Assembly: GCA_017456885.1 (NCBI GenBank) | Contig: JAFTIM010000004.1 | Coordinates: 252,851 to 316,850 of the forward strand | DNA from: Paludibacteraceae bacterium | GTDB lineage: Bacteria > Bacteroidota > Bacteroidia > Bacteroidales > Paludibacteraceae | DNA: 64,000 bases | Direction of reading: 5' to 3' | In this document: one piece after another, positions 26,643 through 34,923 of the stretch | Numbering within the stretch: the stretch's first letter is position 1 | Layout: each line of letters opens with the position of its first letter | Translations under genes and position numbers: made by a program | The notes under the pieces: generated by a model | Seen by the model: only the letters and a program-made list of their open reading frames with translations | Database searches by the model: none | Told to the model about the DNA's origin: nothing

Positions 26643-26673
26643 CAAAGTTACATATAAAAAAAATACCGACAAT
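26643..26673 (-). promoter_or_regulatory. Promoter of the saccharopine-dehydrogenase-like gene
   Basis: On the minus strand, ATTG (26670-26673), 19 nt and TAACTTTG (26643-26650) match the Bacteroidota promoter pattern with one mismatch in the -33 box, 45 bp before the start codon. A plus-strand -7 box (TATCTTTG, 26701-26708) lies nearby and points to the ResB-like gene. Confidence 0.5.
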
Positions 26674-26736
26674 AGTTGCCCTACAAACAATATTCTTATA
26701 TATCTTTGCGATAATGAGAACACGATATTTATCGTA

Positions 26737-27672
26737 ATGAAAACTGATACTTTGACAGACTCTCTGTGTGGGCGAAACCGCCTTGTCGCCATAGGCGTGT
26801 CGGCGGTTTATGTTGCTGTGGCCGTGGTTTTGCAATGCTGTTTGGGCAACATCGCGCCTGCGTGGTGGGCTTTCCCGATGAACGTGGCCGTATTGTTGGT
26901 GTTGCTAATTGGTTTGCTGATTGCATGGCGCGAGGTCGGACAGCGATGGTTCGTACAACTTTTGGCATCGGGCAAATGCAGCGTAGTGGCACTGATGTTG
27001 GTAACCGGCGGGTGTTTAATCAAGGGATTTGTACCGCCTGCGGCAGCATCGTCGGCGGTGTGCGTGCGCTTGGGTTTGCACGACTTCACATCGTCGTGGA
27101 TTTTCGCATTTTGCATCGTGCTGCTCGTCGGCAACTTGTGGTTGGTCGTCGTACGTCGCAGCACCAAAGCGCCACACGCTTGGCGTTTTGCACTGAATCA
27201 CATAGGCGTACTCATCACCATCGTCAGTCTGTTTTTCGGTGCAGCCGACACGCACAAATGGCGCATTGTGGCACAGCACGGTGTTCCTACCTACATGGGC
27301 TACGACGCCGCAGGCACTCCACACGGATTGGGCTACGCAATCACTCTCGACACGTTTGCGGTTTCGTTTTTCGACAACGGCACACCGGCCGCTTTCTATG
27401 CCGACATTTCGACCGAGCAAGGCACACAACGCATCAGTGTGAACCAACCATGGCATCGCTCGTGGTGCGAAGATGTCTATCTGAACAGTTACGACACGCA
27501 AGCCGGTGCAGCATCGCAGTTTTGTGTACTCGAGCGTGTGGTGCAACCGTGGAAATACGTTACTTGGTGCGGCATCGTCATGATGATAGGCGGCGCTCTG
27601 CTGCTCTTTTTCGACGGCAGAAAGCACCAATCAGTGTCTAAATCTAAAACCAAATCAACCGACCGACCATGA
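26737..27672 (+). CDS. ResB/CcsB-like cytochrome c biogenesis protein
   Basis: 311-residue membrane protein with three to four transmembrane segments near the N-terminus (VAIGVSAVYVAVAVVLQCCL, WWAFPMNVAVLLVLLIGLLI, IFAFCIVLLVGNLWLVVV, HIGVLITIVSLFFGAAD), a soluble domain and a last segment (VTWCGIVMMIGGALLLFF). The topology and position immediately before a CcsA-like gene (4-bp overlap) fit the ResB/CcsB half of the system II machinery that delivers and attaches haem to exported c-type cytochromes. The likely client, a tri-haem peroxidase, is two genes downstream. Start chosen at the ATG of 26737; an upstream extension reads as low-complexity. Confidence 0.7.
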   Translation: MKTDTLTDSLCGRNRLVAIGVSAVYVAVAVVLQCCLGNIAPAWWAFPMNVAVLLVLLIGLLIAWREVGQRWFVQLLASGKCSVVALMLVTGGCLIKGFVPPAAASSAVCVRLGLHDFTSSWIFAFCIVLLVGNLWLVVVRRSTKAPHAWRFALNHIGVLITIVSLFFGAADTHKWRIVAQHGVPTYMGYDAAGTPHGLGYAITLDTFAVSFFDNGTPAAFYADISTEQGTQRISVNQPWHRSWCEDVYLNSYDTQAGAASQFCVLERVVQPWKYVTWCGIVMMIGGALLLFFDGRKHQSVSKSKTKSTDRP

Positions 27673-28445
27673 CGTGGATCATTTTCCCATATTTTGCCAT
27701 TCCGGCCATTGTGTTGGCAGTTGCCGGTGCCGCATTTGCCCTGTTCAACAAGCAACACTCGCGCACAGCATCGGCACTGATATTGTTGGCGGCGCTGACA
27801 CTCGGCGCATTCATCGTCGGGTTGTGGACTACGCTGCAACGCCCACCGCTCAAAACCATGGGCGAAACGCGTTTGTGGTACGCATTTTTTGTTACGGCGG
27901 TGGGATTTTTAACCTATCATCGGTGGCATTTTCGTTGGTTGCCGGCCATTACCGCTGTGTTGGCCATCGTGTTTTGCATGGTCAATCTGTTGCGCCCCGA
28001 ACTGCACGATGCCACGCTGATGCCGGCGTTGCAAAGCGGTTGGTTTGTGCCGCATGTAGTGGTGTATATGCTGGCCTACGCCGTGTTGGGCTGCGCTTTT
28101 GCTTTGTCGATTGTCGGGCTGTGCAACGGCCAAGCTCGCTATCTGTCGTCGATTGACAATTTGGTGTACATCGGCGTTGCATTGCTGTCAATAGGCATGC
28201 TCTCGGGCGCCATTTGGGCCAAGCAGGCGTGGGGCGACTTCTGGACATGGGATCCGAAAGAGACGTGGGCAGCCGCCACATGGTGCGTTTACCTCATCTA
28301 CATACACCAACGCCTGACGTGCCGCACTTCGCCGCGCAAGCAGTACGCCACAGTCGTCGTCGGATTCGTTTTGCTGCAAATGTGTTGGTACGGCTACCAA
28401 TACCTGCCGACGGCACAAAGCAGTCTGCACGTTTATGGAAATTAA
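27669..28445 (+). CDS. ccsA: CcsA/CcmC-family haem-handling protein
   Basis: 258-residue polytopic membrane protein. The tryptophan-rich WWD-type haem motif WGDFWTWDPKETWAAATW lies near residue 190, the family signature, and conserved histidines lie in the flanking membrane segments (YHRWHF, FVPHVVVYML). It handles haem for periplasmic cytochrome c assembly. Its ATG overlaps the stop of the ResB-like gene (ATGA), so both are translated together. The GC-rich codon choice matches its neighbours at 25.4-29.9 kb. Confidence 0.88.
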   Translation: MTWIIFPYFAIPAIVLAVAGAAFALFNKQHSRTASALILLAALTLGAFIVGLWTTLQRPPLKTMGETRLWYAFFVTAVGFLTYHRWHFRWLPAITAVLAIVFCMVNLLRPELHDATLMPALQSGWFVPHVVVYMLAYAVLGCAFALSIVGLCNGQARYLSSIDNLVYIGVALLSIGMLSGAIWAKQAWGDFWTWDPKETWAAATWCVYLIYIHQRLTCRTSPRKQYATVVVGFVLLQMCWYGYQYLPTAQSSLHVYGN

Positions 28446-28486
28446 ATTATTGATATACAACTAAACTAATTCTAAAAACAAGTAAC

Positions 28487-29884
28487 ATGAAAACGAGTTC
28501 AAAAATCATGCTCGGAGCAGTTGCCGTAGTAGCGGCGGCTGCCATCTGTTATCGGGCGGTGAACCAAGCCCCCGATGCAAGCCTTCCTCTCGACGAGCAA
28601 GCACTTGCGATTATGGACGACGGCGGTTGTGTTTCGTGCCACTCGGCCAACCCGCAATTACCGTTCTATGCCAACATTCCGGGTGCCAAAGGCATCATTC
28701 GCAAGGACATCGACAAAGGCTATGCCGCATTCGACATTGAGCCGATGCTGACAGCCGTTCGCGAAGGCCAAGCCATCAACGAAGTCGATTTGGCAAAAGT
28801 CGAGAAAACCGTCATCGACGGCACAATGCCCATCGCCAAATACTATTTGGTACACTGGGGTTCGTCGCTCACCTGCAAAAAGTCGGCTATCATGCTCGAT
28901 TGGGCCAAACAACAACGTGCCGAATTTTATCCGAACACGCTGGCTGCGCCCGAGTTTGCCAACGAGCCGGTGCGTCCGTTGCCCGACCAAGTGGATGTGG
29001 ACGCCGAAAAAGCCGCACTCGGCCAACTACTCTATCACGACACGCGTCTGTCGGGCGATGGCACCATCTCGTGTGCAACGTGCCACAATTTGGCAACCGG
29101 CGGTGTTGATAATCTTGTCTATTCCGAAGGCATCGGCGGACAGTTCGGCGGCATTAACGCACCAACCGTTTACAACGCTTACTTCAATTTCGTACAATTT
29201 TGGGACGGCCGTGCTGCCAACCTCGCTGCACAAGCCGCAGGGCCTCCGCTCAATCCCGTGGAGATGGGTTCGGCCTCGTTCGACGAGATAGCCGAACGCC
29301 TCGCCGCCGACAAGGAATTTGCAGCACGCTTCAACGCCGTTTATCCCGAAGGGTTGAACGAAACCACCATCACCGACGCCATCGCCGAATTTGAGAAAAC
29401 GCTCATCACGCCAAACTCGGCATTCGACCGCTACCTGAAAGGCGATCAAAATGCGCTGACCGAACAAGAGGTACGCGGCTATGCGCTGTTCAAAGAGAAC
29501 AAATGCGCCACTTGCCACGCCGGTGTCAATATGGGCGGTTTGAGTTACGAACTGATGGGACAACGCGCCAACTACTTTGCCGACCGCGAAACGAACGTCA
29601 AATCGGGCCTGACCGATGCCGACAACGGTCGTTGGGCACAAACAGGCGTCGAACGCGACCGTTATCGTTTCAAAACACCGACGTTGCGCAACATTGCCCT
29701 AACATGGCCGTACTACCACGATGGCAGCGTGAAAACGCTGAACGAAGCCGTCGATATGATGGCCAAATATCAGGTCGGGACACAACTCAAGGCTGACGAA
29801 ACAGCCGACATTGTTGCATTTTTGGGAACACTCACCGGCGAATACAACGGTGCGCAGTTGACCAACAGCAACGTTGCCGAATAA
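28487..29884 (+). CDS. Tri-haem cytochrome c peroxidase
   Basis: 465-residue exported enzyme that reduces hydrogen peroxide using c-type haem. An N-terminal membrane-spanning signal (IMLGAVAVVAAAAICY) is followed by an extra haem-binding module (CVSCH, residues 48-52) absent from the classical di-haem family, then the two peroxidase haem sites: CATCH near residue 199 and CATCH near 343, with GGQFGGINAPTVYNA and RFKTPTLRNIALTWPYYHDG. Bacteroidota often have this extended form. Two haem-attachment genes lie directly upstream, with 41 bp between, so the set works as an exported peroxide-defence unit. It ends at a strong hairpin. Confidence 0.9.
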   Translation: MKTSSKIMLGAVAVVAAAAICYRAVNQAPDASLPLDEQALAIMDDGGCVSCHSANPQLPFYANIPGAKGIIRKDIDKGYAAFDIEPMLTAVREGQAINEVDLAKVEKTVIDGTMPIAKYYLVHWGSSLTCKKSAIMLDWAKQQRAEFYPNTLAAPEFANEPVRPLPDQVDVDAEKAALGQLLYHDTRLSGDGTISCATCHNLATGGVDNLVYSEGIGGQFGGINAPTVYNAYFNFVQFWDGRAANLAAQAAGPPLNPVEMGSASFDEIAERLAADKEFAARFNAVYPEGLNETTITDAIAEFEKTLITPNSAFDRYLKGDQNALTEQEVRGYALFKENKCATCHAGVNMGGLSYELMGQRANYFADRETNVKSGLTDADNGRWAQTGVERDRYRFKTPTLRNIALTWPYYHDGSVKTLNEAVDMMAKYQVGTQLKADETADIVAFLGTLTGEYNGAQLTNSNVAE

Positions 29885-29909
29885 CGGATTCCTTCATAAA
29901 GCAAAAAAC

Positions 29910-29952
29910 GAAATCCGTGCATGGTTTTTAATCTATGTGCGGATTTCTTTTT
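29910..29952 (+). terminator. Terminator of the cytochrome block
   Basis: GAAATCCGTGCAT pairs with ATGTGCGGATTTC (13 bp including two G-U pairs) and is followed by T5, 25 bp after the peroxidase stop codon. It closes the GC-rich block. Confidence 0.85.
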
Positions 29953-30011
29953 AATTCATTTAACAAGGCTTTTTACACGAACAACACGAGGACCTATTTA
30001 ATTTTCTCATA

Positions 30012-30605
30012 ATGATGAATATCATAGAACTTATGAAAGGCGGCAAATGGATTAACGGAATAACGCCGGAGATAGAGCAAAAACTTGCTGCTACAGAGGA
30101 TTTATGCTTTCAACTAAACTCAATTGCACCTTCACATAAAGAAGAACGCGACCGCATAATCCGAAAAATAATGGGGCGTACAGGCGATAAATATGTACTT
30201 CTCAGCTCTTTCCATTGCGACTTTGGAACACAAATCTCTATTGGAGAAAACTTTGTTGGCAATCTTAATCTGACTATTCTTGACGAAGCCGAGGTCGTCA
30301 TCGGCGACAATGTTTTCATTGGTCCAAATGTAAGTATTTATACCGTGGAACATGCGCTCAACACCTCGCAACGCAACGAAGGCATTATGCGTTCACGACC
30401 TGTACACATAGGCGATAATGTTTGGATAGGAGGAAATGTTACCATATTACCGGGAGTAAGCATTGGGGATAATTCAGTGATAGGCGCAGGAAGCATTGTA
30501 ACGAAAAATATACCACCTTCGGTATTGGCAGTTGGCAATCCATGCCTTACGTTACGTACAATATCCGATAAGGAAAGAGTTATTGTGTCTTTCCCTGACG
30601 AATAA
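30012..30605 (+). CDS. Hexapeptide-repeat (maltose/galactoside-type) O-acetyltransferase
   Basis: 197-residue acetyl-CoA-dependent sugar O-acetyltransferase of the left-handed beta-helix type. The N-terminal cap (LMKGGKWINGITPEIEQKL) resembles the Mac domain of maltose acetyltransferase. The hexapeptide repeats run from about residue 75: IGENFVGNLNLTIL, IGDNVFIGPNVSIYT, IGDNVWIGGNVTILPGVSIG, VIGAGSIVTKNIP. The catalytic histidine is likely in the VEHALN segment. It is convergent with the FecCD gene and has no operon partner. The acceptor sugar is unknown. Confidence 0.85.
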   Translation: MMNIIELMKGGKWINGITPEIEQKLAATEDLCFQLNSIAPSHKEERDRIIRKIMGRTGDKYVLLSSFHCDFGTQISIGENFVGNLNLTILDEAEVVIGDNVFIGPNVSIYTVEHALNTSQRNEGIMRSRPVHIGDNVWIGGNVTILPGVSIGDNSVIGAGSIVTKNIPPSVLAVGNPCLTLRTISDKERVIVSFPDE

Positions 30606-30631
30606 AATGGAGACTTTTCTATCAACTCAAA

Positions 30632-31615
30632 TTATCGCTTACGAAGAATAATCCAAATAATAACGGGTGCTCCTACAAGCGAACTTATTGCATTGATAGG
30701 AAGCACATAGCCGTTTAATGTCGATTGCGAGAGCAAATCGCAAATCAACAAGATATTTGCTCCCGTCAAAAGAGACGCCGGTATTGTAATTTTATGATCG
30801 GATGTTTTCCATAAAAGCCGTACCATGTGAGGGACGGCAAGTCCTATAAAAGCTATCGGTCCCGTAAATGCAGTTACCCCACCTGCAAGCAATGCCGTAG
30901 CAATGATAATAAGCAATCGGATTTTTACAACCGACACCCCAAGTGCTCGTGCATAATTTTCGCCGAGTAGCAGCACATTAAGCGGTTTTTGTATAAGAAA
31001 GACAATCAGCAAACCTATACCGACAATAGGTATCATGGCTTTCATATAACTCCACGTTACTGCCGACAAATCGCCAAATGTCCATACCACAAACAATTTT
31101 AACGAATCAGGATTGCTTATATTTTGCAAAACACTCACTACCGAACTCGCTATTTGCCCAAACATCATTCCTACAATCAGCAATGTTACCGAATCGCGAA
31201 TCTTAAAAGAAACAGAAAGGACAAGCAATAAGACCAAAACGGCGCCCAAAACTGCCGATACCACCAAACCCCAACCACTTTGCAAAAAAGCGAGAGGAAG
31301 AAAACCGCCTGCCAAAATATAAACGGCAACACCCAAACTTGCACCTGAACTAACACCTAACACATACGGACCTGCCAACGGATTCCTAAATAGCGTCTGC
31401 ATTAACAACCCCGAAACAGAAACAGCCATTCCTGTAACAACTGCAGTAATTGCTTTCGGCAAGCGAAAATCAATTATAATATTATGATAAACAGAGTGTT
31501 GCAAAAAAATCTCTTTAAGCGGAATCTGAACGCTCCCCCATAATATATCAGCAATAAAAAGCAAAAAAAGTAATATGCTTGAAACAAGAAAAAGCAATGT
31601 TTTTTTCATCTTCAA
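30632..31615 (-). CDS. FecCD-family iron/B12-type ABC transporter permease
   Basis: 327-residue inner-membrane permease with about nine to ten hydrophobic segments. FecCD motifs are present: FRNPLAGPYVLGVSSGASLG near residue 77, and GPIAFIGLAVPHMVRLLW near residue 241 (the loop that contacts the ATPase). Such permeases import ferric siderophores, haem or cobalamin together with a binding protein and an ATPase. Neither partner is adjacent: the right neighbour is rlmI and the left one a convergent acetyltransferase. So it is an orphan here, with partners outside the window or lost. The substrate cannot be told. Confidence 0.88.
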   Translation of the reverse strand: MKMKKTLLFLVSSILLFLLFIADILWGSVQIPLKEIFLQHSVYHNIIIDFRLPKAITAVVTGMAVSVSGLLMQTLFRNPLAGPYVLGVSSGASLGVAVYILAGGFLPLAFLQSGWGLVVSAVLGAVLVLLLVLSVSFKIRDSVTLLIVGMMFGQIASSVVSVLQNISNPDSLKLFVVWTFGDLSAVTWSYMKAMIPIVGIGLLIVFLIQKPLNVLLLGENYARALGVSVVKIRLLIIIATALLAGGVTAFTGPIAFIGLAVPHMVRLLWKTSDHKITIPASLLTGANILLICDLLSQSTLNGYVLPINAISSLVGAPVIIWIILRKR

Positions 31616-31632
31616 AAGTAAATGATAAAAGA

Positions 31633-31660
31633 AAGGGTTGCCTTTTGAGCAACCTTTTCC
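31633..31660 (-). terminator. Possible terminator after rlmI
   Basis: GGTTGC and GCAACC form a 6-bp hairpin (extended by flanking A/T pairs) between rlmI and the FecCD gene. On the minus strand it is followed by a CTTTCTTTT tract. Weak. Confidence 0.4.
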
Positions 31661-31751
31661 CCTTTTTGTTTAACTTAAAAATCTAAATACCATGAAAAAC
31701 ACGATGCAAATTTATACTATTTTTTCAAAAATCATAACAAAAACCGAAAAA

Positions 31752-32942
31752 TTATTCCACCCAAAGAACCAAACCTTTCAGATATTCACTCTCCGGATGA
31801 TAAATATTTATAGGATGATCGGCCGGCTGCGTCAGTTGATGTAAGATTCGTACATTACGCTTGCTTTGTACCGCAGCACTCATTACCGCCAAACGAAATT
31901 GCTCTTTCGTTACAACCTGCGAACACGAGAAAGTAAAAAGAATACCATTCGATCGAATCTGTTCAAATGCCTTTGCATTGAGCTTTCTATATCCAATCAA
32001 AGCCTTTTTCAAAACATCGCGATGCTTTGCAAAAGCAGGTGGGTCCAACACTATCAAATCGTAACGATTTTTTATGTTATCTAAATACTTAAAGGCATCG
32101 TCAACAACGGCTTTGTGTCGATTGTCGTTAGGAAAATTAAGTTCTACGTTTTTTCGTGTCAAATCAATTGCTTTGGCAGAACTATCAACCGAGCATACCG
32201 ACTTTGCACCACCTCGCATGGCATAAAAAGAGAAACCTCCCGTATAGCAAAACATATTTAAAACATCGCGTCCTTTGGCATAGAACTCCAACAAGGAGCG
32301 ATTCTCTCGTTGATCGATAAAGAAACCTGTTTTTTGCCCACGAAGCCAATCGACATTAAAATTCAGTCCGTTCTCCACTGCCACACAACTTTTGGGACAA
32401 CTTCCTACAAGATAGCAGTTTTCATTGCTGACCGGTGCTTTATAAGGCAAAGTTCCTTCCGATTTGTAATAGACATTTTTCAAGCCATCGACAACACGCA
32501 TCAAGCTCTCGGCAATCATTGTTTTTGCATAATGCATACCCACCGAATGTGCTTGAAGTACCGCCGTATCGCCATAAATATCAATAACCAATCCCGGCAA
32601 TCCGTCTCCTTCTCCGTGTATCAACCGATAAGCATTATTATTGTCCGAAACCAATCCCAGCGACTTACGGATGCTATATGCCAATTCTATTTTACGTAAC
32701 CAAAAGTCGCTATCAATATTTTCGTCTTTGTTAAACGACAACACCCGAACCGAAATGCTGCCTATTTGATAATGCCCCTTGGCAATAACATTGCCAAAAG
32801 AATCAACCACATCAACCACGTCCCCTTCTTGCGGGTTGCCCACTATACGGTCTATTGCACCTGAAAATACCCATAAATGGAAACGTTGCAAGGTTTCCTC
32901 TCTTTTTGGTTTTAATACGACTACAGGGTTATTTTTAACCAT
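31752..32942 (-). CDS. rlmI: 23S rRNA m5C1962-type methyltransferase
   Basis: 396 residues, the same length as E. coli RlmI. The N-terminal PUA domain (LWVFSGAIDRI) is followed by a THUMP-less linker and a Rossmann methyltransferase: FCYTGGFSFYAMRGGAKSV (AdoMet loop), DLIVLDPPAFAKH (motif IV), and FSCSQVV with the catalytic cysteine. It methylates cytosine in 23S rRNA. The start is the ATG at 32942, giving MVKNNPVVVLKPKR; the upstream extension overlaps the exonuclease gene and is not conserved-looking. It overlaps that gene by 8 bp and is the last member of the minus-strand housekeeping run. Confidence 0.87.
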   Translation of the reverse strand: MVKNNPVVVLKPKREETLQRFHLWVFSGAIDRIVGNPQEGDVVDVVDSFGNVIAKGHYQIGSISVRVLSFNKDENIDSDFWLRKIELAYSIRKSLGLVSDNNNAYRLIHGEGDGLPGLVIDIYGDTAVLQAHSVGMHYAKTMIAESLMRVVDGLKNVYYKSEGTLPYKAPVSNENCYLVGSCPKSCVAVENGLNFNVDWLRGQKTGFFIDQRENRSLLEFYAKGRDVLNMFCYTGGFSFYAMRGGAKSVCSVDSSAKAIDLTRKNVELNFPNDNRHKAVVDDAFKYLDNIKNRYDLIVLDPPAFAKHRDVLKKALIGYRKLNAKAFEQIRSNGILFTFSCSQVVTKEQFRLAVMSAAVQSKRNVRILHQLTQPADHPINIYHPESEYLKGLVLWVE

Positions 32943-33528
32943 TATTACTATATAAAATACTGATTTCCTTATAAATACGAAGACAACCCCATGCATCAAG
33001 GGCTGCATATTTTTTTTGTGCAGCGGTCAATTCTTCTGCTTCCCAATTAGAAAGACGTTGCCTTTTTGATAACTTTTTCTTAAAAAGTATTGCATAAATT
33101 TTCTGCAAACTCAAACTCTCAAAACCAATTTCTTTCGCATTCTGCTGAATGTCGATAAAACCTCTCGGTTCAAAATCAGATTCTTTTTTCAAAGCCAATA
33201 AATCATTCGAAAGCGAAAACCCTATTTTTTGAATTTTTTCGTCAGAAAACAATTTAAACAACGGTTTATAAATTCCGATTTTATTTAAACGGAAAAGAAA
33301 ACTTTTGGTTTCTGTTGATAGTTGAACTAATGCAACTTTGTTCAGGTTTTCAACACCTTGACGAAACGACGGACGCGTTTCGGTATCAAAGCCCAACTGT
33401 TTTTTATTCTTCAGCAGCGCAACAGCTATTGCTGCCGTCAAACGATTCTCTATAACAACAATCTCCGTATTGCAGTTCTCTATAGGGAGTTTATCTACAT
33501 CTTCTTTTGTTATCGACAAAGCATTCAT
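32935..33528 (-). CDS. 3'-5' exonuclease (RNase D-like, DEDDy)
   Basis: 197-residue single-domain DEDDy exonuclease. The three Exo motifs are visible: Exo I GFDTETRPSF (about residue 49), Exo II IGFSLSNDLLAL (about 103), and Exo III KKYAALDAWGCLRIY (about 171, with the tyrosine four residues before the aspartate). It lacks the HRDC domains of full RNase D, so it is of the short Werner/RNase D-like kind common in Bacteroidota. It overlaps the DUF5063 gene upstream (ATGA) and rlmI downstream, suggesting an RNA-processing operon. Confidence 0.85.
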   Translation of the reverse strand: MNALSITKEDVDKLPIENCNTEIVVIENRLTAAIAVALLKNKKQLGFDTETRPSFRQGVENLNKVALVQLSTETKSFLFRLNKIGIYKPLFKLFSDEKIQKIGFSLSNDLLALKKESDFEPRGFIDIQQNAKEIGFESLSLQKIYAILFKKKLSKRQRLSNWEAEELTAAQKKYAALDAWGCLRIYKEISILYSNNG

Positions 33529-34040
33529 GAATCCAAATCATCATCACCATTATAATACGCCTTATGCAAGGCCTGCATTATACTCAAAAGTTTCTGTCCC
33601 CAATGCTCATAAAAACCTGTCAAACAAATATTTAAGGCATCACTTTGCACGTCTTCATCGTTATATTGGCAACACAGCACATAGTCCTTTAATTCTTGGT
33701 AAACATCTGCCAGCAACTCTGAAACCGTGATATAAAGAGGCGTTTCACTCAACTGCATATCAGGAGTATAAATGGTCAGAAAATCATCTGACGAACCCAG
33801 CAATTCTGCTACAGACAAACGAATTCGCTCGTAATCATACTCCGTAACAAAACGTTCCGGTGTTTCCTCATAATTAAATTCGGTTGTCTTAAGCAATGAA
33901 GTTTTCAGATAAACCAATGGTAAAATTTTCAACAACTTTGAGATAAAATCTTTCTTCTCATAATTTGCTGCCTGCTCTATAAACGAACAAGTTTCCAAAG
34001 AAACAGTTATAAATTCGACTCGCTCTTTTAGCTGCATCAT
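33525..34040 (-). CDS. DUF5063-family protein
   Basis: 171-residue acidic, helical protein with no catalytic motif that I can see. Sequence features such as VYLKTSLLKTTEF, the FLTIYTPDMQLSETPLYI segment and the C-terminal HWGQKLLSIMQALHKAYY fit the DUF5063 family, which I recall next to RNase D-like exonucleases in Bacteroidota. It is coupled to the exonuclease by a 4-bp overlap and separated from folD by 4 bp. Function unknown; the coupling suggests a helper to RNA processing. Confidence 0.65.
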   Translation of the reverse strand: MMQLKERVEFITVSLETCSFIEQAANYEKKDFISKLLKILPLVYLKTSLLKTTEFNYEETPERFVTEYDYERIRLSVAELLGSSDDFLTIYTPDMQLSETPLYITVSELLADVYQELKDYVLCCQYNDEDVQSDALNICLTGFYEHWGQKLLSIMQALHKAYYNGDDDLDS

Positions 34041-34044
34041 AGGA

Positions 34045-34920
34045 TTAGAATTTTATTTCCGTTGCAAGCAATGTATTTTTCAGCAGGGATACTATCGTCA
34101 TTGGGCCAACTCCTCCCGGAACCGGCGTTATGTACGAACACTTGGGTGCCACTTCATCAAATTTTACATCGCCTTTTAACTTCCAACCGCTTTTTGTTTC
34201 CGAAGAGGGAACTCTTGTTGTACCGACATCAATTACGACAGCACCCTCTTTAACCATATCGGCAGTCAGAAATTCAGGACTGCCCAATGCGGCAATGATA
34301 ATATCCGCCTGCGAAACGATTTCTTTCAGGTTCTCGGTATGACTATGACATACCGTAACTGTAGCATCACCCGGATACGCTTTCTGCATCATTAAACCTG
34401 CAACAGGCTTTCCAACGATGTTACTTCGACCGATGACTACACAGCGTTTCCCTTTTGTCGGTATCTCATAACGCTTTAACAACTCAAGGATTCCCGCAGG
34501 TGTAGCCGACACGAATGAAGGCAAACCGATAGAGGCTCGTCCTACGTTTATCGGATGAAAACCATCGACGTCCTTTCTATAATCAATAGCTTCTATTACT
34601 TTTTGCTCGGAAATATGTTTGGGCAACGGGAGTTGAACAATAAAACCGTCTATTTGTGAATCATTATTCAGTTTTTCTACCGTAGCGAGCAACTCCTCTT
34701 CTGTCACATCAGCTTCAAAGCGTATCAAAGTCGATTCAAACCCGACTTGTTCACACGCTTTTACTTTATGAGCAACATAAGTTTCACTGCCGCCATCATG
34801 TCCGACAAGAATCGCCGCCAAATGCGGCACTTTCAATCCCTGCTCTTTTCTAAGCCTTACTGTTTCTGCTATTTCAGCCTTAACAACATCGGCAATCGCC
34901 TTCCCATCAATCAGTTGCAT
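34045..34920 (-). CDS. folD: Bifunctional methylene-THF dehydrogenase / methenyl-THF cyclohydrolase
   Basis: One-carbon metabolism enzyme of 291 residues, the family length. The catalytic lysine is in [14 protein letters not shown] (about residue 56), and the FolD hallmarks follow: [13 protein letters not shown], the NADP-binding [14 protein letters not shown] (about residue 165) and the C-terminal [11 protein letters not shown]. It lies 3 bp downstream of ffh on the same strand. Housekeeping and intact. Confidence 0.96.
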   Translation of the reverse strand: MQLIDGKAIADVVKAEIAETVRLRKEQGLKVPHLAAILVGHDGGSETYVAHKVKACEQVGFESTLIRFEADVTEEELLATVEKLNNDSQIDGFIVQLPLPKHISEQKVIEAIDYRKDVDGFHPINVGRASIGLPSFVSATPAGILELLKRYEIPTKGKRCVVIGRSNIVGKPVAGLMMQKAYPGDATVTVCHSHTENLKEIVSQADIIIAALGSPEFLTADMVKEGAVVIDVGTTRVPSSETKSGWKLKGDVKFDEVAPKCSYITPVPGGVGPMTIVSLLKNTLLATEIKF

Positions 34921-34923
34921 ATA

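Noticed and set aside
26766-27641. Long second frame over the ResB-like gene
   Set aside because: The GC-rich base composition keeps stop codons rare in the other frames; the product is Arg/His/Cys-rich and has no membrane segments, unlike the ResB frame.
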